From positions 186,001 to 250,000 of the forward strand of contig JALBYC010000007.1 in assembly GCA_023212645.1 (NCBI GenBank): DNA of 64,000 nucleotides, read 5' to 3'. The DNA is from Farysia itapuensis (lineage: Eukaryota; Basidiomycota; Ustilaginomycetes; Ustilaginales; Ustilaginaceae). The notes under the pieces were generated by a model, which had not been told where the DNA came from, searched no databases, and was given only the letters and a program-made list of their open reading frames with translations. The position numbers were made by a program, and so were the translations under genes. Below, piece by piece: positions 1 through 8,574 of the stretch. The stretch's first letter is position 1, and each line of letters begins with the position of its first letter.

Positions 1-1686
1 TGATCTCGAAGATCTGGATTTCGAACGTGAGCGTGGTGCTTTGAGCTCATCCTGCAATTGCTCAGCTCCCTTTGGCGCGGATTCGTCGCGTTGTGCAGCA
101 GAACGCAGATCGGCAGTGGATGCGGCGTGTCGAAGTCTACTGCTGCGAGACTTTTTCGCGAGCCTTCTAGTCGAAATCAGCGCAGCACCTGGTTGGTACT
201 CCGGCGACCAGGGTTCGTATTCGTTACCAGCAAGCTTGAGGTCTTGAGGCGAAGTGATGCCACGCGGAGAGGACAATGTGAGACGGGGGGGAGTAGATCG
301 CTTTGAGCTAGGGCTAATGTTGCCAGCTGATCCATCGACGTGCGCGGCGGACGAAGCAAAGGAAGATGAGGAATGCGAGGACTGAATAACATTTGCTCTG
401 CTGGCCTCGCTTGTCTTTGTCGACTTGGGAGTGCGGTCGTTGATGATCTTGGAGAGCACCTCGATGCTCTTCATTCTTCGCATACTAAGGTGCGTGGGAC
501 GTGTGCAAGCACCGTTACGGGGCGCCACGGCGGGATCCGTGGATAAGAAGGGCAATGCCGGACCAGACAGAAGCTTGGACACTGCTTCGTCAGCGGCGAC
601 AGGATTCGAATCGGCGGCTGGCAGAACAGTCTCACGTGCTTCGGGAATGGGTGTCACTGCACACACACTGGACGATTCCCGTCGCTGCTTGGACTTGTCC
701 AACATGACTTGCAGATCACCCAGAGACTCACGCCATGCCGCGCGATCCTGTCGCCACTTTCGCTGCTTGGTAGGACTGTCGTTTGCCAGTGGAGGCGTAC
801 GGCTGCTCTTTCTACTCTCATCGCTTGGTCCAGCTTTGGAAGGACTTGCAAAGGCATCCACCAAGCCAGGCCTCTTCTTGGCGCCACCACCGTTCTGCAA
901 AGCGCTCCACTCGGCTGCGGCCTCGATTTCACTGGAACCGGCTGCGATAGCCTTAGCAACCCCACTTTTGCCTCGCACGGGCGCGGTACGTGATTTGGCG
1001 GATCGATAGGCAACACTTGCCGTCCACACCTGGTTTTGGCTCGCTGTCTTCTTCGCCGTAGGCTTCTTTGGTGAAACTGCTGCTTGTGTGACGACGGTTG
1101 CCACGCTTGGATCTTGCGCGTTCTGCAGCAACAAAGGCGTATTCTCGAGCTTATCGGAGATGGGTTGGCGGGAATTCGTGTTGTTGCCGATACCAGGACC
1201 GAAGATCCAGAGATTTGACAGCCAGCTAGACAAGGGTGCGGGTAGTTCAGGCGCGCTTGACGCTTCTTTGCTAAGTCTGACAGCTCTGGACGGCAGACTT
1301 TTACTGCTATAGCCGTTAGCGTTACGGTTTTGCACTGCTTTCTTCAGTTGCTCTGCCGCTTTGGACGGCGAGTCTTGGATGGGATTTGCCATCCCTTTAC
1401 TGCGTGGTGTCACAAAATGCCTGGCTGCCATATCTGTCAAGCCACGTCGGTCTGGAGTGACGACGCGTGTTTCTTTGTACCCAGCTTTCTCGAGTAGGTC
1501 GTGCAGACTGACGAACTGGGACTGTGAGCAGATTGGAGGCTGCTTGACTGGCGAGTCTTCGTCGATGCTGTCGCAGTGCGTAAACGTTTGGTAGTGCTGC
1601 GTCTCTGTTGGACTTGAAGAGACGCGACTCGCAGATGACGATGCAGGGGAAGAAGACGAGCCAGCGGTCGAGTACGAAACGGACAT
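1..1686 (-). CDS. Unknown Ser-rich protein, 3' part cut off by the window edge
   Basis: The minus strand is open without a stop from an ATG at 1686 to base 1, giving 562 codons of a longer protein. I do not recognise a family. The protein starts MSVSYSTAGSSSSPASSSAS and is rich in Ser, Pro, Lys and Ala, so most of it is probably disordered. More ordered patches are a region near residues 40-70 (FVSLHDLLEKAGYKETRVVT), a basic helical stretch around residues 330-355 (KQRKWRQDRAAWRESL) and a patch near 425 (MRRMKSIEVLSKIINDR). Scattered SP/TP sites next to basic residues would suit a phosphorylated nuclear or cytoskeletal protein, but that is only inference. It is divergent to MET16 across a 0.9-kb spacer. 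The true C-terminus, and any intron, lie outside the window. Confidence 0.75.
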   Translation of the reverse strand, partial: MSVSYSTAGSSSSPASSSASRVSSSPTETQHYQTFTHCDSIDEDSPVKQPPICSQSQFVSLHDLLEKAGYKETRVVTPDRRGLTDMAARHFVTPRSKGMANPIQDSPSKAAEQLKKAVQNRNANGYSSKSLPSRAVRLSKEASSAPELPAPLSSWLSNLWIFGPGIGNNTNSRQPISDKLENTPLLLQNAQDPSVATVVTQAAVSPKKPTAKKTASQNQVWTASVAYRSAKSRTAPVRGKSGVAKAIAAGSSEIEAAAEWSALQNGGGAKKRPGLVDAFASPSKAGPSDESRKSSRTPPLANDSPTKQRKWRQDRAAWRESLGDLQVMLDKSKQRRESSSVCAVTPIPEARETVLPAADSNPVAADEAVSKLLSGPALPFLSTDPAVAPRNGACTRPTHLSMRRMKSIEVLSKIINDRTPKSTKTSEASRANVIQSSHSSSSFASSAAHVDGSAGNISPSSKRSTPPRLTLSSPRGITSPQDLKLAGNEYEPWSPEYQPGAALISTRRLAKKSRSSRLRHAASTADLRSAAQRDESAPKGAEQLQDELKAPRSRSKSRSSRS

Positions 1687-2621
1687 CAGGTCCGGGGTAA
1701 TTCGATACCGTAAGGACGAGATGGATGTAGCTGGACAGCAGCTCGAGGTACGTTTCGTTGAAGACGGACAAAACAAGACTGCTTTGAGATCGGGCTCTCT
1801 TCGGAAAGTCGATCGGACCGATGGGTCGTTGTGGGAGAGGTCTGGACGAGCGCTACGAATTCGGTCAAAGGGCCTGGAAAGAGACAAAAGGAAGTACCAT
1901 TAACTGGGATCCGAGGTGCAGTCATGCATGCACATCAAAGAGTGTTCTTGCAACCGCTCAAAAGCACAAGTGCGAGAACAATGACCAATTTCAATTGGCA
2001 GCGGACCATGTATTTTGGCCGAGTCGCTTCTTCTCTGTCGAACAGGGCGGTGTGTTGTTTTTTGAGTTCGCGCTCCGAAAGACGCGCCCGGTGCGTTTGC
2101 AGCACGAGACCTACGTGCAATCTAGATTGATCGCCGATTCCTCCCGCAAAAAAAGGATTTCCGAAGTGGAGGCAAATTTGTCTAATAATCACGAATCACG
2201 CAATACTCTGGGGCATGGCGTGCGACATCATCCAACTCTGCGAACGTCGATTCTGGAAGGTGCCTCAAGCTTCTGACGCTGGAGAAAGAAGGAAAGTGAG
2301 AAGCCACACGCTGTCAGATCTGCACATAGGGGCGCACAAGGTACAAGGTGGTCAGCTTGGCCGGGTTGTGCCACGGCTGGCGCGCTCAGCCCGGTGTGGA
2401 GTGCAGTTTCGCAGATCGAGAAGACGAAGAATGCTGCAATTTTTCGGCGTTAGGCTCTCGCTGCCGTCGAAACTGTCTTTGCCTAAAGACCGAATCTGAC
2501 CCTGCCGCTCAGTACTACTTGAACGCTGTGTCCCACCTCGCAGCATCTTTCCTTTCTACCACTCTTCCACCACACACACATCCACTTGCTTTGTTCTTGT
2601 CCTTCCTTACGTCTAGACAGC
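1687..2621. other. Divergent intergenic spacer (unknown gene / MET16)
   Basis: This 935-bp spacer holds the promoters of the left-edge gene and of MET16. Short open frames in it are not conserved-looking and overlap one another. The last 100 bases before the MET16 ATG are pyrimidine-rich (CTTTCCTTTCTACCACTC and CCACCACACACACATCC), as expected for a fungal 5' leader. I saw no CACGTG element and no RNA gene. Confidence 0.6.
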
Positions 2622-3551
2622 ATGACGGTCGACATGCACCTTGCCGAGTCCTCCAAGCAGGCCGAAATCGATGCACAGCTTCGATCAGTCATCGACAACC
2701 TAGAGGCCATCAACAAGAAGCTGGGCGAGGCTGATCCGCAAGAAATCATTTCGTGGGCTATTGACAACTTACCAGGCCTGTATCAGACCACCGCCTTCGG
2801 CATCACCGGTTGCATCACGGTTGACATGATTTCGCGCATCAGCGAGCAGCGTGCTGCTAAGGCGAACCAGCCACACAAACACCTCGTGCCACTTATCTTC
2901 ATCGACACACTTTACCACTTTCCCCAAACGCTAGACCTAGCGCAGAAGGCTGCCAAGCACTACGATGCCGACATGCACGTCTACTACCCTCCCGGTACCA
3001 AGACGGTGCACGACTTTGAAAGCAAGTGGGGCCCCCAATTGTGGGAGAAAGACGAAGATACATACGACTACCTCGTCAAAGTCGAGCCCGCTCGTCGTGC
3101 CTACGAGGAGCTGGGTGTCCGTGCCGTATTCACCGGACGCCGCCGCTCGCAAGGTGCCGACCGATCCTCGTTAAAAGCAGTCGAGGCTGACGAGACGGGC
3201 CTCATCAAAGTGAATGCGTTGATGAACTGGTCTTTCGGTCAGGTCGATTCCTACGCAAAGGCCAACGCAGTGCCGTACAATGAATTGCTCGATCTTGGAT
3301 ACAAATCTATTGGTGACTGGCACTCCACATCCCTACCCGGCGTTGGTGACGACGAACGCGGTGGTCGCTGGAAAGACAAGGCTGGAAAGACGGAGTGCGG
3401 ATTGCACAAAGACTACTTCAAGATGAAGAATGTGGCCGAAAAGAAACTGCGAGAAGCAGAGTTGGCTCGCAAAGACGAAGCTCGAGACAAGGCTGACTCC
3501 GCAGCAGCAACAGCCGCCGCAGCAACACATACACTTCAGGCCAGCAACTAG
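2622..3551 (+). CDS. MET16: Phosphoadenylyl-sulfate (PAPS) reductase, thioredoxin-dependent
   Basis: A 309-residue cytosolic enzyme of assimilatory sulfate reduction. It reduces PAPS to sulfite plus adenosine 3',5'-bisphosphate using thioredoxin. The PAPS-reductase (adenine nucleotide alpha-hydrolase-like) fold covers about residues 45-260: a TTAFGITGCITVDMI segment at the nucleotide-binding start, LVPLIFIDTLYHFPQTL, the FTGRRRSQGADR arginine-rich PAPS-binding loop, and the C-terminal ECGLH motif with the redox-active Cys near residue 259. The family is usually 240-270 residues; the extra length is a Lys/Ala/Glu-rich tail after ECGLH. Start: the ATG at 2622 follows ACAGC; the frame is open 12 codons further up but without an ATG, and a second ATG (2634) is possible. 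No intron is needed. The sulfur-assimilation role comes from family knowledge. Confidence 0.95.
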   Translation: MTVDMHLAESSKQAEIDAQLRSVIDNLEAINKKLGEADPQEIISWAIDNLPGLYQTTAFGITGCITVDMISRISEQRAAKANQPHKHLVPLIFIDTLYHFPQTLDLAQKAAKHYDADMHVYYPPGTKTVHDFESKWGPQLWEKDEDTYDYLVKVEPARRAYEELGVRAVFTGRRRSQGADRSSLKAVEADETGLIKVNALMNWSFGQVDSYAKANAVPYNELLDLGYKSIGDWHSTSLPGVGDDERGGRWKDKAGKTECGLHKDYFKMKNVAEKKLREAELARKDEARDKADSAAATAAAATHTLQASN

Positions 3552-4021
3552 CTCCTGTAGCTTATCAAAATTCTCTTCCTTATACCAGCCGTCCGCACCC
3601 CAAAAACAAGCTTCTCTGTAAGGAACTGTATTATTGTCAGGCTCTTGTGTAACAACAAAGATGTGAATACCTCTAGTGGACCTCTTCCGTTCTGTGTGAG
3701 AGGGTTAGCACAAGCTAATTTGCCACCGCGATCTGCGTTCCTGTCGAGTAATGGCCTGTTCGCCAAAACCAGATTTAGCTGACCGCGAACCCTCCCATCG
3801 AGCTGGGTCGCGTTAATCGCAATCAAGACTCCACCCAAAAGCGTTCGATAGCCCTTTCTTAATCACGATTAACATATTATCCGCGCGGCTCACGTGTTGG
3901 ACCCGGACGGCGTGTCATGCTCTGTGATTTGTGGATAATGTAACGGCTCATCGCTGTGATCTGATCGTATTCAAAAGGAACTGCCGCGTCCTGATCCATC
4001 GCAGTGCAACACACGATCATC
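3552..4021. other. Intergenic spacer between MET16 and the Harbinger-like gene
   Basis: A 470-bp spacer with no convincing gene. It contains a CACGTG E-box (3891-3896) about 125 bases before the ATG of the transposase-like gene. I looked here and beyond 5306 for matching terminal inverted repeats and flanking TTA/TAA duplications of the kind Harbinger elements make, and found none by eye. Confidence 0.55.
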
Positions 4022-5306
4022 ATGTCTGGCAACCGGCCCACTTTCATGCAGATGCAGCTAGCAAATGCGCGTCAAAGGGCTCGCGAAAGGCGGGAAGAGG
4101 AGGAGCGGCAAGATGCTGTAGAAGATGCTGTACGGGAGCATGTTATCGGCATGGTCAAAAGGGCCGTTGTCGACTACGTTATCAGGTATAGCACAAGAAC
4201 ACCCGCCTTCACGTCGGGCTTAAATGGCAGTGACTACATTAAGCAATTACTCGCCAATCCAGATGATGAAACCGTGCTAGCGGCGTTGCGGATGCCAGCT
4301 AAGACCTTCGCTCGCCTGGTTGCCCGTCTGGAAGGATGGTCGGAAAATATCCAGCGAGGAAAAGGTCGCAATCTTCTTACGCATTGCAAGACAGAGCGAT
4401 GGCATTCGAGGGACCGTCGATCGCTTCCAGCATGCAACATCGTCGATCAGCAGATGTGTTCACGAAGTGCTACGTTGCATTTTGGCGATGTATCATTCAG
4501 TAGTACAACAGCCAAATCCCGAAACAGTGCATCCCAAGTTACTCGATCCCAACGTTGTACGCTTCTCCGGATGTTTAGGGGCTCTGGACGGTATCCACAT
4601 CTTGGCGCATGTTCCTGCAAATGAGCAGGCTCCGTATAGAAACAGGAAGGGTCAACTTTCCCAAAATGTCCTAGCAGCATGCGACTTCGACTTGCGATTT
4701 GTTTACAGCCTTGCCGGGTGGGAGAGTTCGGCGCACGACAGTAGGGTGCTTGCAAACGCACAAACTTGTACACAGCCCTTGGTTATACCTGAGGGCTGCT
4801 TCTACCTGGGCGACCTTGAATACGGCTTATCTCGACAGGTTCTCACGCCCTACCGAGGTGTCAAGTATCACCTACGAGACTTCGCTCGGAGCGATTCGCA
4901 AAAACCCCAAACAAAAGAAGAGCTATTCAACCTGCGGCACTCGTGCTTGCGGAACCACATCGAAAGGATCTTTGGCGTCCTCAAGAGACGGTTTCGAATA
5001 CTGGACTCAGCCCCGGAATACAGCCTCACGACTCAACGCAATTTTGTCTATTGTCTTATAGCTCTACACAACTACATTCTGGAAGACACTCGTGGGGATC
5101 GTTATTACCGGGAAGGCAATGTCGCTGCGACATGGCAACGCAAAGCTCAACGTGGTACATCTACTCGGCCGACCGAATCTTTACATCGTGACTTCCCGCC
5201 GGAGCAGGAGAGCGTCAAAGCGTGGCGAGACGGCATCGCTCAAGCCATGTGGGACGACTATCAAGCCAATAGGCAAGCCAGTTCTACATCCGAGACGGCA
5301 GAGTAG
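4022..5306 (+). pseudogene. PIF/Harbinger-type DDE transposase-like gene with one frame break
   Basis: Two overlapping frames together make one PIF/Harbinger (HARBI1-type, DDE_Tnp_4) protein. The first frame starts at ATG 4022 and carries the helical N-terminal region (TSGLNGSDYIKQLLANPDD, then RMPAKTFARLVARLEGW). The second picks up at about 4341 with RKISSEEKVAIFLRIARQSD and runs to the stop at 5306. Homology switches frame within a few bases of 4340, as if one base were inserted. All three catalytic acidic residues are present: Asp in GALDGIHI, Asp in SAHDSRVL and Glu in NHIERIFGVLKRRFRIL. The second frame is open for over 320 codons with no other lesion. No GT-AG intron of plausible size restores the frame without losing conserved residues. 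No Myb-like partner gene and no terminal repeats were found nearby. Either a young pseudogene, a single-base sequencing error in a domesticated gene, or a +1 frameshift gene. Confidence 0.75.
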
Positions 5307-6058
5307 GGGACAAGAGGCAATCTGTGCAAAGAAGAGGAAATACGTCCGACAAGCAGCACAGGCTCTAAAGTAGGAAAGTTTCATATCGATACTTCTTGAC
5401 GCGTGGATACTGGATAATTTGAATGTAGGAGTTCTAGGCATCGTCGTCGACATCTAGCAGCCCAGTGGCCCAGTCTCCGCGATCTCCGCGTGGATGCCGA
5501 AAGTCAAATCAAATCCTACGATTTGCAGGGTGCAGGGTGCAGAGAGCAGAGTGCAGAGCTGTAGAGCTAGAGAGAGCTCGTAGAGCTGCACGGCTGTACA
5601 GCTGTCGAGCTTTCGACTTTCGGCGTTGTCCGAAGCACATCGCAGCAGAAGTCTTCGAAGCTGCTGCAGCAGCGAATGAAATCATGTGAGGGAACCACTG
5701 CCCACATTCGGACTTCTCCGCGCGCCATTGCTTCCTAGATCCTGGTCTGAGACCTAGTTAGTAAGTTGAGATGAAGACATTGTGATTACTCGGGTCGTTT
5801 GGTGGGGTTTTGGCTCTACAATCAGAAGCTTATCTCGATTTTTTTTGTTTCCAGCTTTCCCTGCCCCGAGCGCTCTCCGTGCTTGTTTTAATCGATGGCT
5901 CCTCTCTAGTCTCCCACGACCTCTCCATCCACCCTCTCTTACAACCGCTCGCATTGCGCCCCCACCAACGTGGTCAAGGGCGTCATGAGCTTGCACACCC
6001 GTCTCCACCTTGGTGGAAATGGCTTCGTAAGTGGAATTTGTTGCGGCAAGAAACAACA
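5307..6058. other. Intergenic spacer upstream of guanine deaminase
   Basis: A 752-bp spacer. Its centre (5525-5640) is a run of short related words (GGTGCAG, AGAGCTG, GTAGAGCT). The part nearest the next gene is pyrimidine-rich. A GTAAGT at 6027 followed by CTTCCAG ending at 6079 looks like an intron, but using it would put the next exon in the wrong frame for guanine deaminase, so I did not use it. Confidence 0.5.
5525..5640. repeat. Short degenerate tandem/palindromic repeat cluster
   Basis: Successive GGTGCAG, GAGCAGAGTGCAGAG, TGTAGAGCTAGAGAGAGCT and CGGCTGTACAGCTGTCGAGC words form a patch of 5-9 nt imperfect direct and inverted repeats. It is confined to the spacer and not matched in the neighbouring coding DNA. 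Confidence 0.6.
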
Positions 6059-8311
6059 ATGTCTGACCTCCTCTTCCAGCCAACATCTGCGTCCGAGAAC
6101 TTCCGACCAGCGATGCCAGCACCACATTTGCTGCCTAAACGTGTCTTTATTGGAGCCATCATCAGTTCTAGATCACCAACCGACCTCAGCATCATCGAAC
6201 GCGGCCTTCTAGGTGTTGGCTCAGGAGGAGTCATTCGCTTTCTAGAAGACCTTGACGATCTCGAACATAAGGAGGAGCAAGCAGCACAAGCCGCTGCTTC
6301 TCCCTCGGAGGGATCATCCGTATCGACCAGTGATGACCGTTCTTCGACGCCAGTCCCCATACCTGGAGCGTACGCCTCCAAATTGCCCGAGGCACCAGAG
6401 TTGTCAACCTTAGAGATGCCTCCACCCGCTATGCCGACCCAGCCAGCGTCCGCAGGCATCACGGAAGCCGCCAAACACGAGAACCGCCTGATCAAATCCG
6501 TCCTGGACAAGCACGGCTGGAGATACGGACAATGCAAGATCACCCAGATTCCACCTGGCAGCTTCCTTTGCTCCGGTTTCATTGATACGCACACTCACGC
6601 TTGTCAAGTGCCCAATATTGGTCTCGGTCAGCAGTACGAGCTCCTCGACTGGCTGCAACACGTCACTTTTCCACGCGAAAGGCGCTTCGAGGACGGGAGA
6701 TATGCTCGTAAGACGTACGAGTCAGTGGTACAGCGGCTGATCGACTCGGGCACCACGACTGCTTGCTACTACGCTACGCTTCATCTTGAGGCTTCCAAGA
6801 TTCTTGCAGAGATCTGCAACGAACGCGGACAAAGAGCTTTTGTCGGCAAATGCCAGATGGACCGGAATTCTCCCATTGACTATATCGAAAAGAATGCATC
6901 GCAGTCCATCGAAGACACAAAAGAGTTTGTTCGCTTCACCAGAAGCTTGCGACCGTACGGCCAACCACCGGACGTTTCATCGCCTTCTATAAGCCCAGCC
7001 GATCAGCTTTCTCCTGACATGGACGCCAGCATTGCCCGGCTCAGTGCCACGATGGACGAGATCATGTCGCCTACGAACAGCAACACAAGCAAGCCACCGT
7101 CCGAGTCTGGAGGCAGCCCTTCGTCTACCAAAGCTCCAGGGAAGAACGCTCCAAACAAGACACCCGCACCTATTGTACGCCAACAAAGTAACAACAGTAG
7201 CGTCGGCGGTCGCTCGGCCCGCGAAAGCGGCACGTCGACACCCTCCAGGCAGCGTGAGCGCGAGCTTGCGTATGCGCTAGTCCAGCCCATCTTGACACCC
7301 AGGTTTGCAATCTCGTGCACCGATGCCTTATTGACTGGCATCTCGGCGCTGTTATCACGCGACCCTACGCTGCGTGTCCAAACACACCTGAGCGAGAACG
7401 AAGGTGAGATCACCTTCACCAAGCAGCTATTTCCCTTTGCCAAGAATTATACCTCGGTCTACGACCACTATTCGCTGCTTGGACCACGGACTATTTTGGC
7501 CCATGCCGTCCATCTGGATGCTGACGAGCTGGCCATCATCAAGAAGCGCAAATGCGGCGTGTCGCACTGTCCGACAAGTAATCTGAATCTGCGCTCTGGC
7601 GCGTCACGTGTTGGAGAGATGCTCAACATGGGCATCAAAGTCGGACTGGGGACGGACGTGTCGGGTGGTTTTGGCCTCGGCATGCTCTCGGCCATCCGAG
7701 AAGCAAGTGTGGTGGCCAAAGTGCTAGCTTTCCAACGGGCTCAAGCCGAAAGCAAAGCCAAAGAGGAAGAGGATGCCATCACAGCCACTGCTCCTCCTAC
7801 CAGCGAACAAGCTCATCAATTGGAGCAGAAGCCGCTTGCTGGTGCCGCTGTCATTGACGGACGATACCCCGGACCGCCTGTTGAAGGCCAGTACAAGCCC
7901 CGAAAGCCCCACTCACTCACAACGTCGAGTCTTAGCGCCCGCGAAGCCTCTTCCTCGGTGAAGGATCCTGCTTCGTCCCTCGCATCGCCCTCCGTCATCG
8001 ACTTTACAAAGGGCCCTTTAAGCATTGCCACTTTGTTCTATCTGGCGACATTGGGAGGCGCTGAAGTATGCGCCATGGCCGGACGCATCGGATCTCTGGA
8101 ACCTGGAAAAGAGTTTGACGCCCTGCTCGTTCAGACCACCAGTAGTTGGGGTCCATCAGGGTACACTGGCAATCCTGGCTGCTTTGTCGAGGAGGACGAC
8201 ACGCTGCCAGATGTTTTCGAAAAGTGGCTCTTCACCGGCGATGACCGCAACATCGGTACTGTCTTCGTGCGAGGGCGTGTAGTTGGCGGAGCTCGTCCCC
8301 TTCGTGATTAA
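6059..8311 (+). CDS. GUD1: Guanine deaminase (amidohydrolase family) with long insertions
   Basis: A 750-residue enzyme that deaminates guanine to xanthine in purine salvage and degradation. Zinc ligands of the amidohydrolase fold are visible: HxH in SGFIDTHTHACQVPN (about residue 174), His in VQTHLSENEGE (about 442), His in LAHAVHLD (about 482) and Asp in GLGTDVSGG (about 532). The ATLHLEAS and CPTSNLNLRSG segments are typical of guanine deaminases. Relatives are usually 450-550 residues. The excess is three low-complexity insertions: after ITQ-preceding strand residues 65-145, between the barrel halves (about residues 300-410, Ser/Pro/Thr-rich) and before the last barrel strands (about 560-650). 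Start: the ATG at 6059 is the first in frame, although the frame is open upstream without ATG. No intron is needed. Confidence 0.93.
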   Translation: MSDLLFQPTSASENFRPAMPAPHLLPKRVFIGAIISSRSPTDLSIIERGLLGVGSGGVIRFLEDLDDLEHKEEQAAQAAASPSEGSSVSTSDDRSSTPVPIPGAYASKLPEAPELSTLEMPPPAMPTQPASAGITEAAKHENRLIKSVLDKHGWRYGQCKITQIPPGSFLCSGFIDTHTHACQVPNIGLGQQYELLDWLQHVTFPRERRFEDGRYARKTYESVVQRLIDSGTTTACYYATLHLEASKILAEICNERGQRAFVGKCQMDRNSPIDYIEKNASQSIEDTKEFVRFTRSLRPYGQPPDVSSPSISPADQLSPDMDASIARLSATMDEIMSPTNSNTSKPPSESGGSPSSTKAPGKNAPNKTPAPIVRQQSNNSSVGGRSARESGTSTPSRQRERELAYALVQPILTPRFAISCTDALLTGISALLSRDPTLRVQTHLSENEGEITFTKQLFPFAKNYTSVYDHYSLLGPRTILAHAVHLDADELAIIKKRKCGVSHCPTSNLNLRSGASRVGEMLNMGIKVGLGTDVSGGFGLGMLSAIREASVVAKVLAFQRAQAESKAKEEEDAITATAPPTSEQAHQLEQKPLAGAAVIDGRYPGPPVEGQYKPRKPHSLTTSSLSAREASSSVKDPASSLASPSVIDFTKGPLSIATLFYLATLGGAEVCAMAGRIGSLEPGKEFDALLVQTTSSWGPSGYTGNPGCFVEEDDTLPDVFEKWLFTGDDRNIGTVFVRGRVVGGARPLRD

Positions 8312-8574
8312 GGCAAGCACTTGACGAACCAACTTAGGGGCGACTAGGGCTAGTACATGTATATTCGTACACCATGGAGTTATCGAGTTATTGAGGTATG
8401 ACCAGAATGAAAGTAATTTGCTTTGACAATGCTGCCCTATTGCAGTTTGTGTAATTTGGGTATGTACTTGAATTGGATAAGCTGTACCAGACATTTGAGC
8501 TGCTTCACTATAAGCTTGTCGTGTGTTCAACATTCTCTGGTAGCTATACGAGCGACATTGCAGGCTCGTCGAGG

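Noticed and set aside
425..1009. Plus-strand 194-codon frame in the left-edge region
   Set aside because: The minus strand is open for the whole 1686 bases in a different frame and gives a better protein; the plus frame is a shadow.
4186..4230. A 45-nt GT-AG intron in the Harbinger-like gene
   Set aside because: Its length is a multiple of three so it would not repair the frame, and it removes conserved residues.
6019..6079. Intron joining an upstream ATGGCTTC to the guanine deaminase frame
   Set aside because: The GTAAGT...CTTCCAG pair is fine in sequence, but the join is out of frame with the enzyme and removes the natural ATG at 6059.
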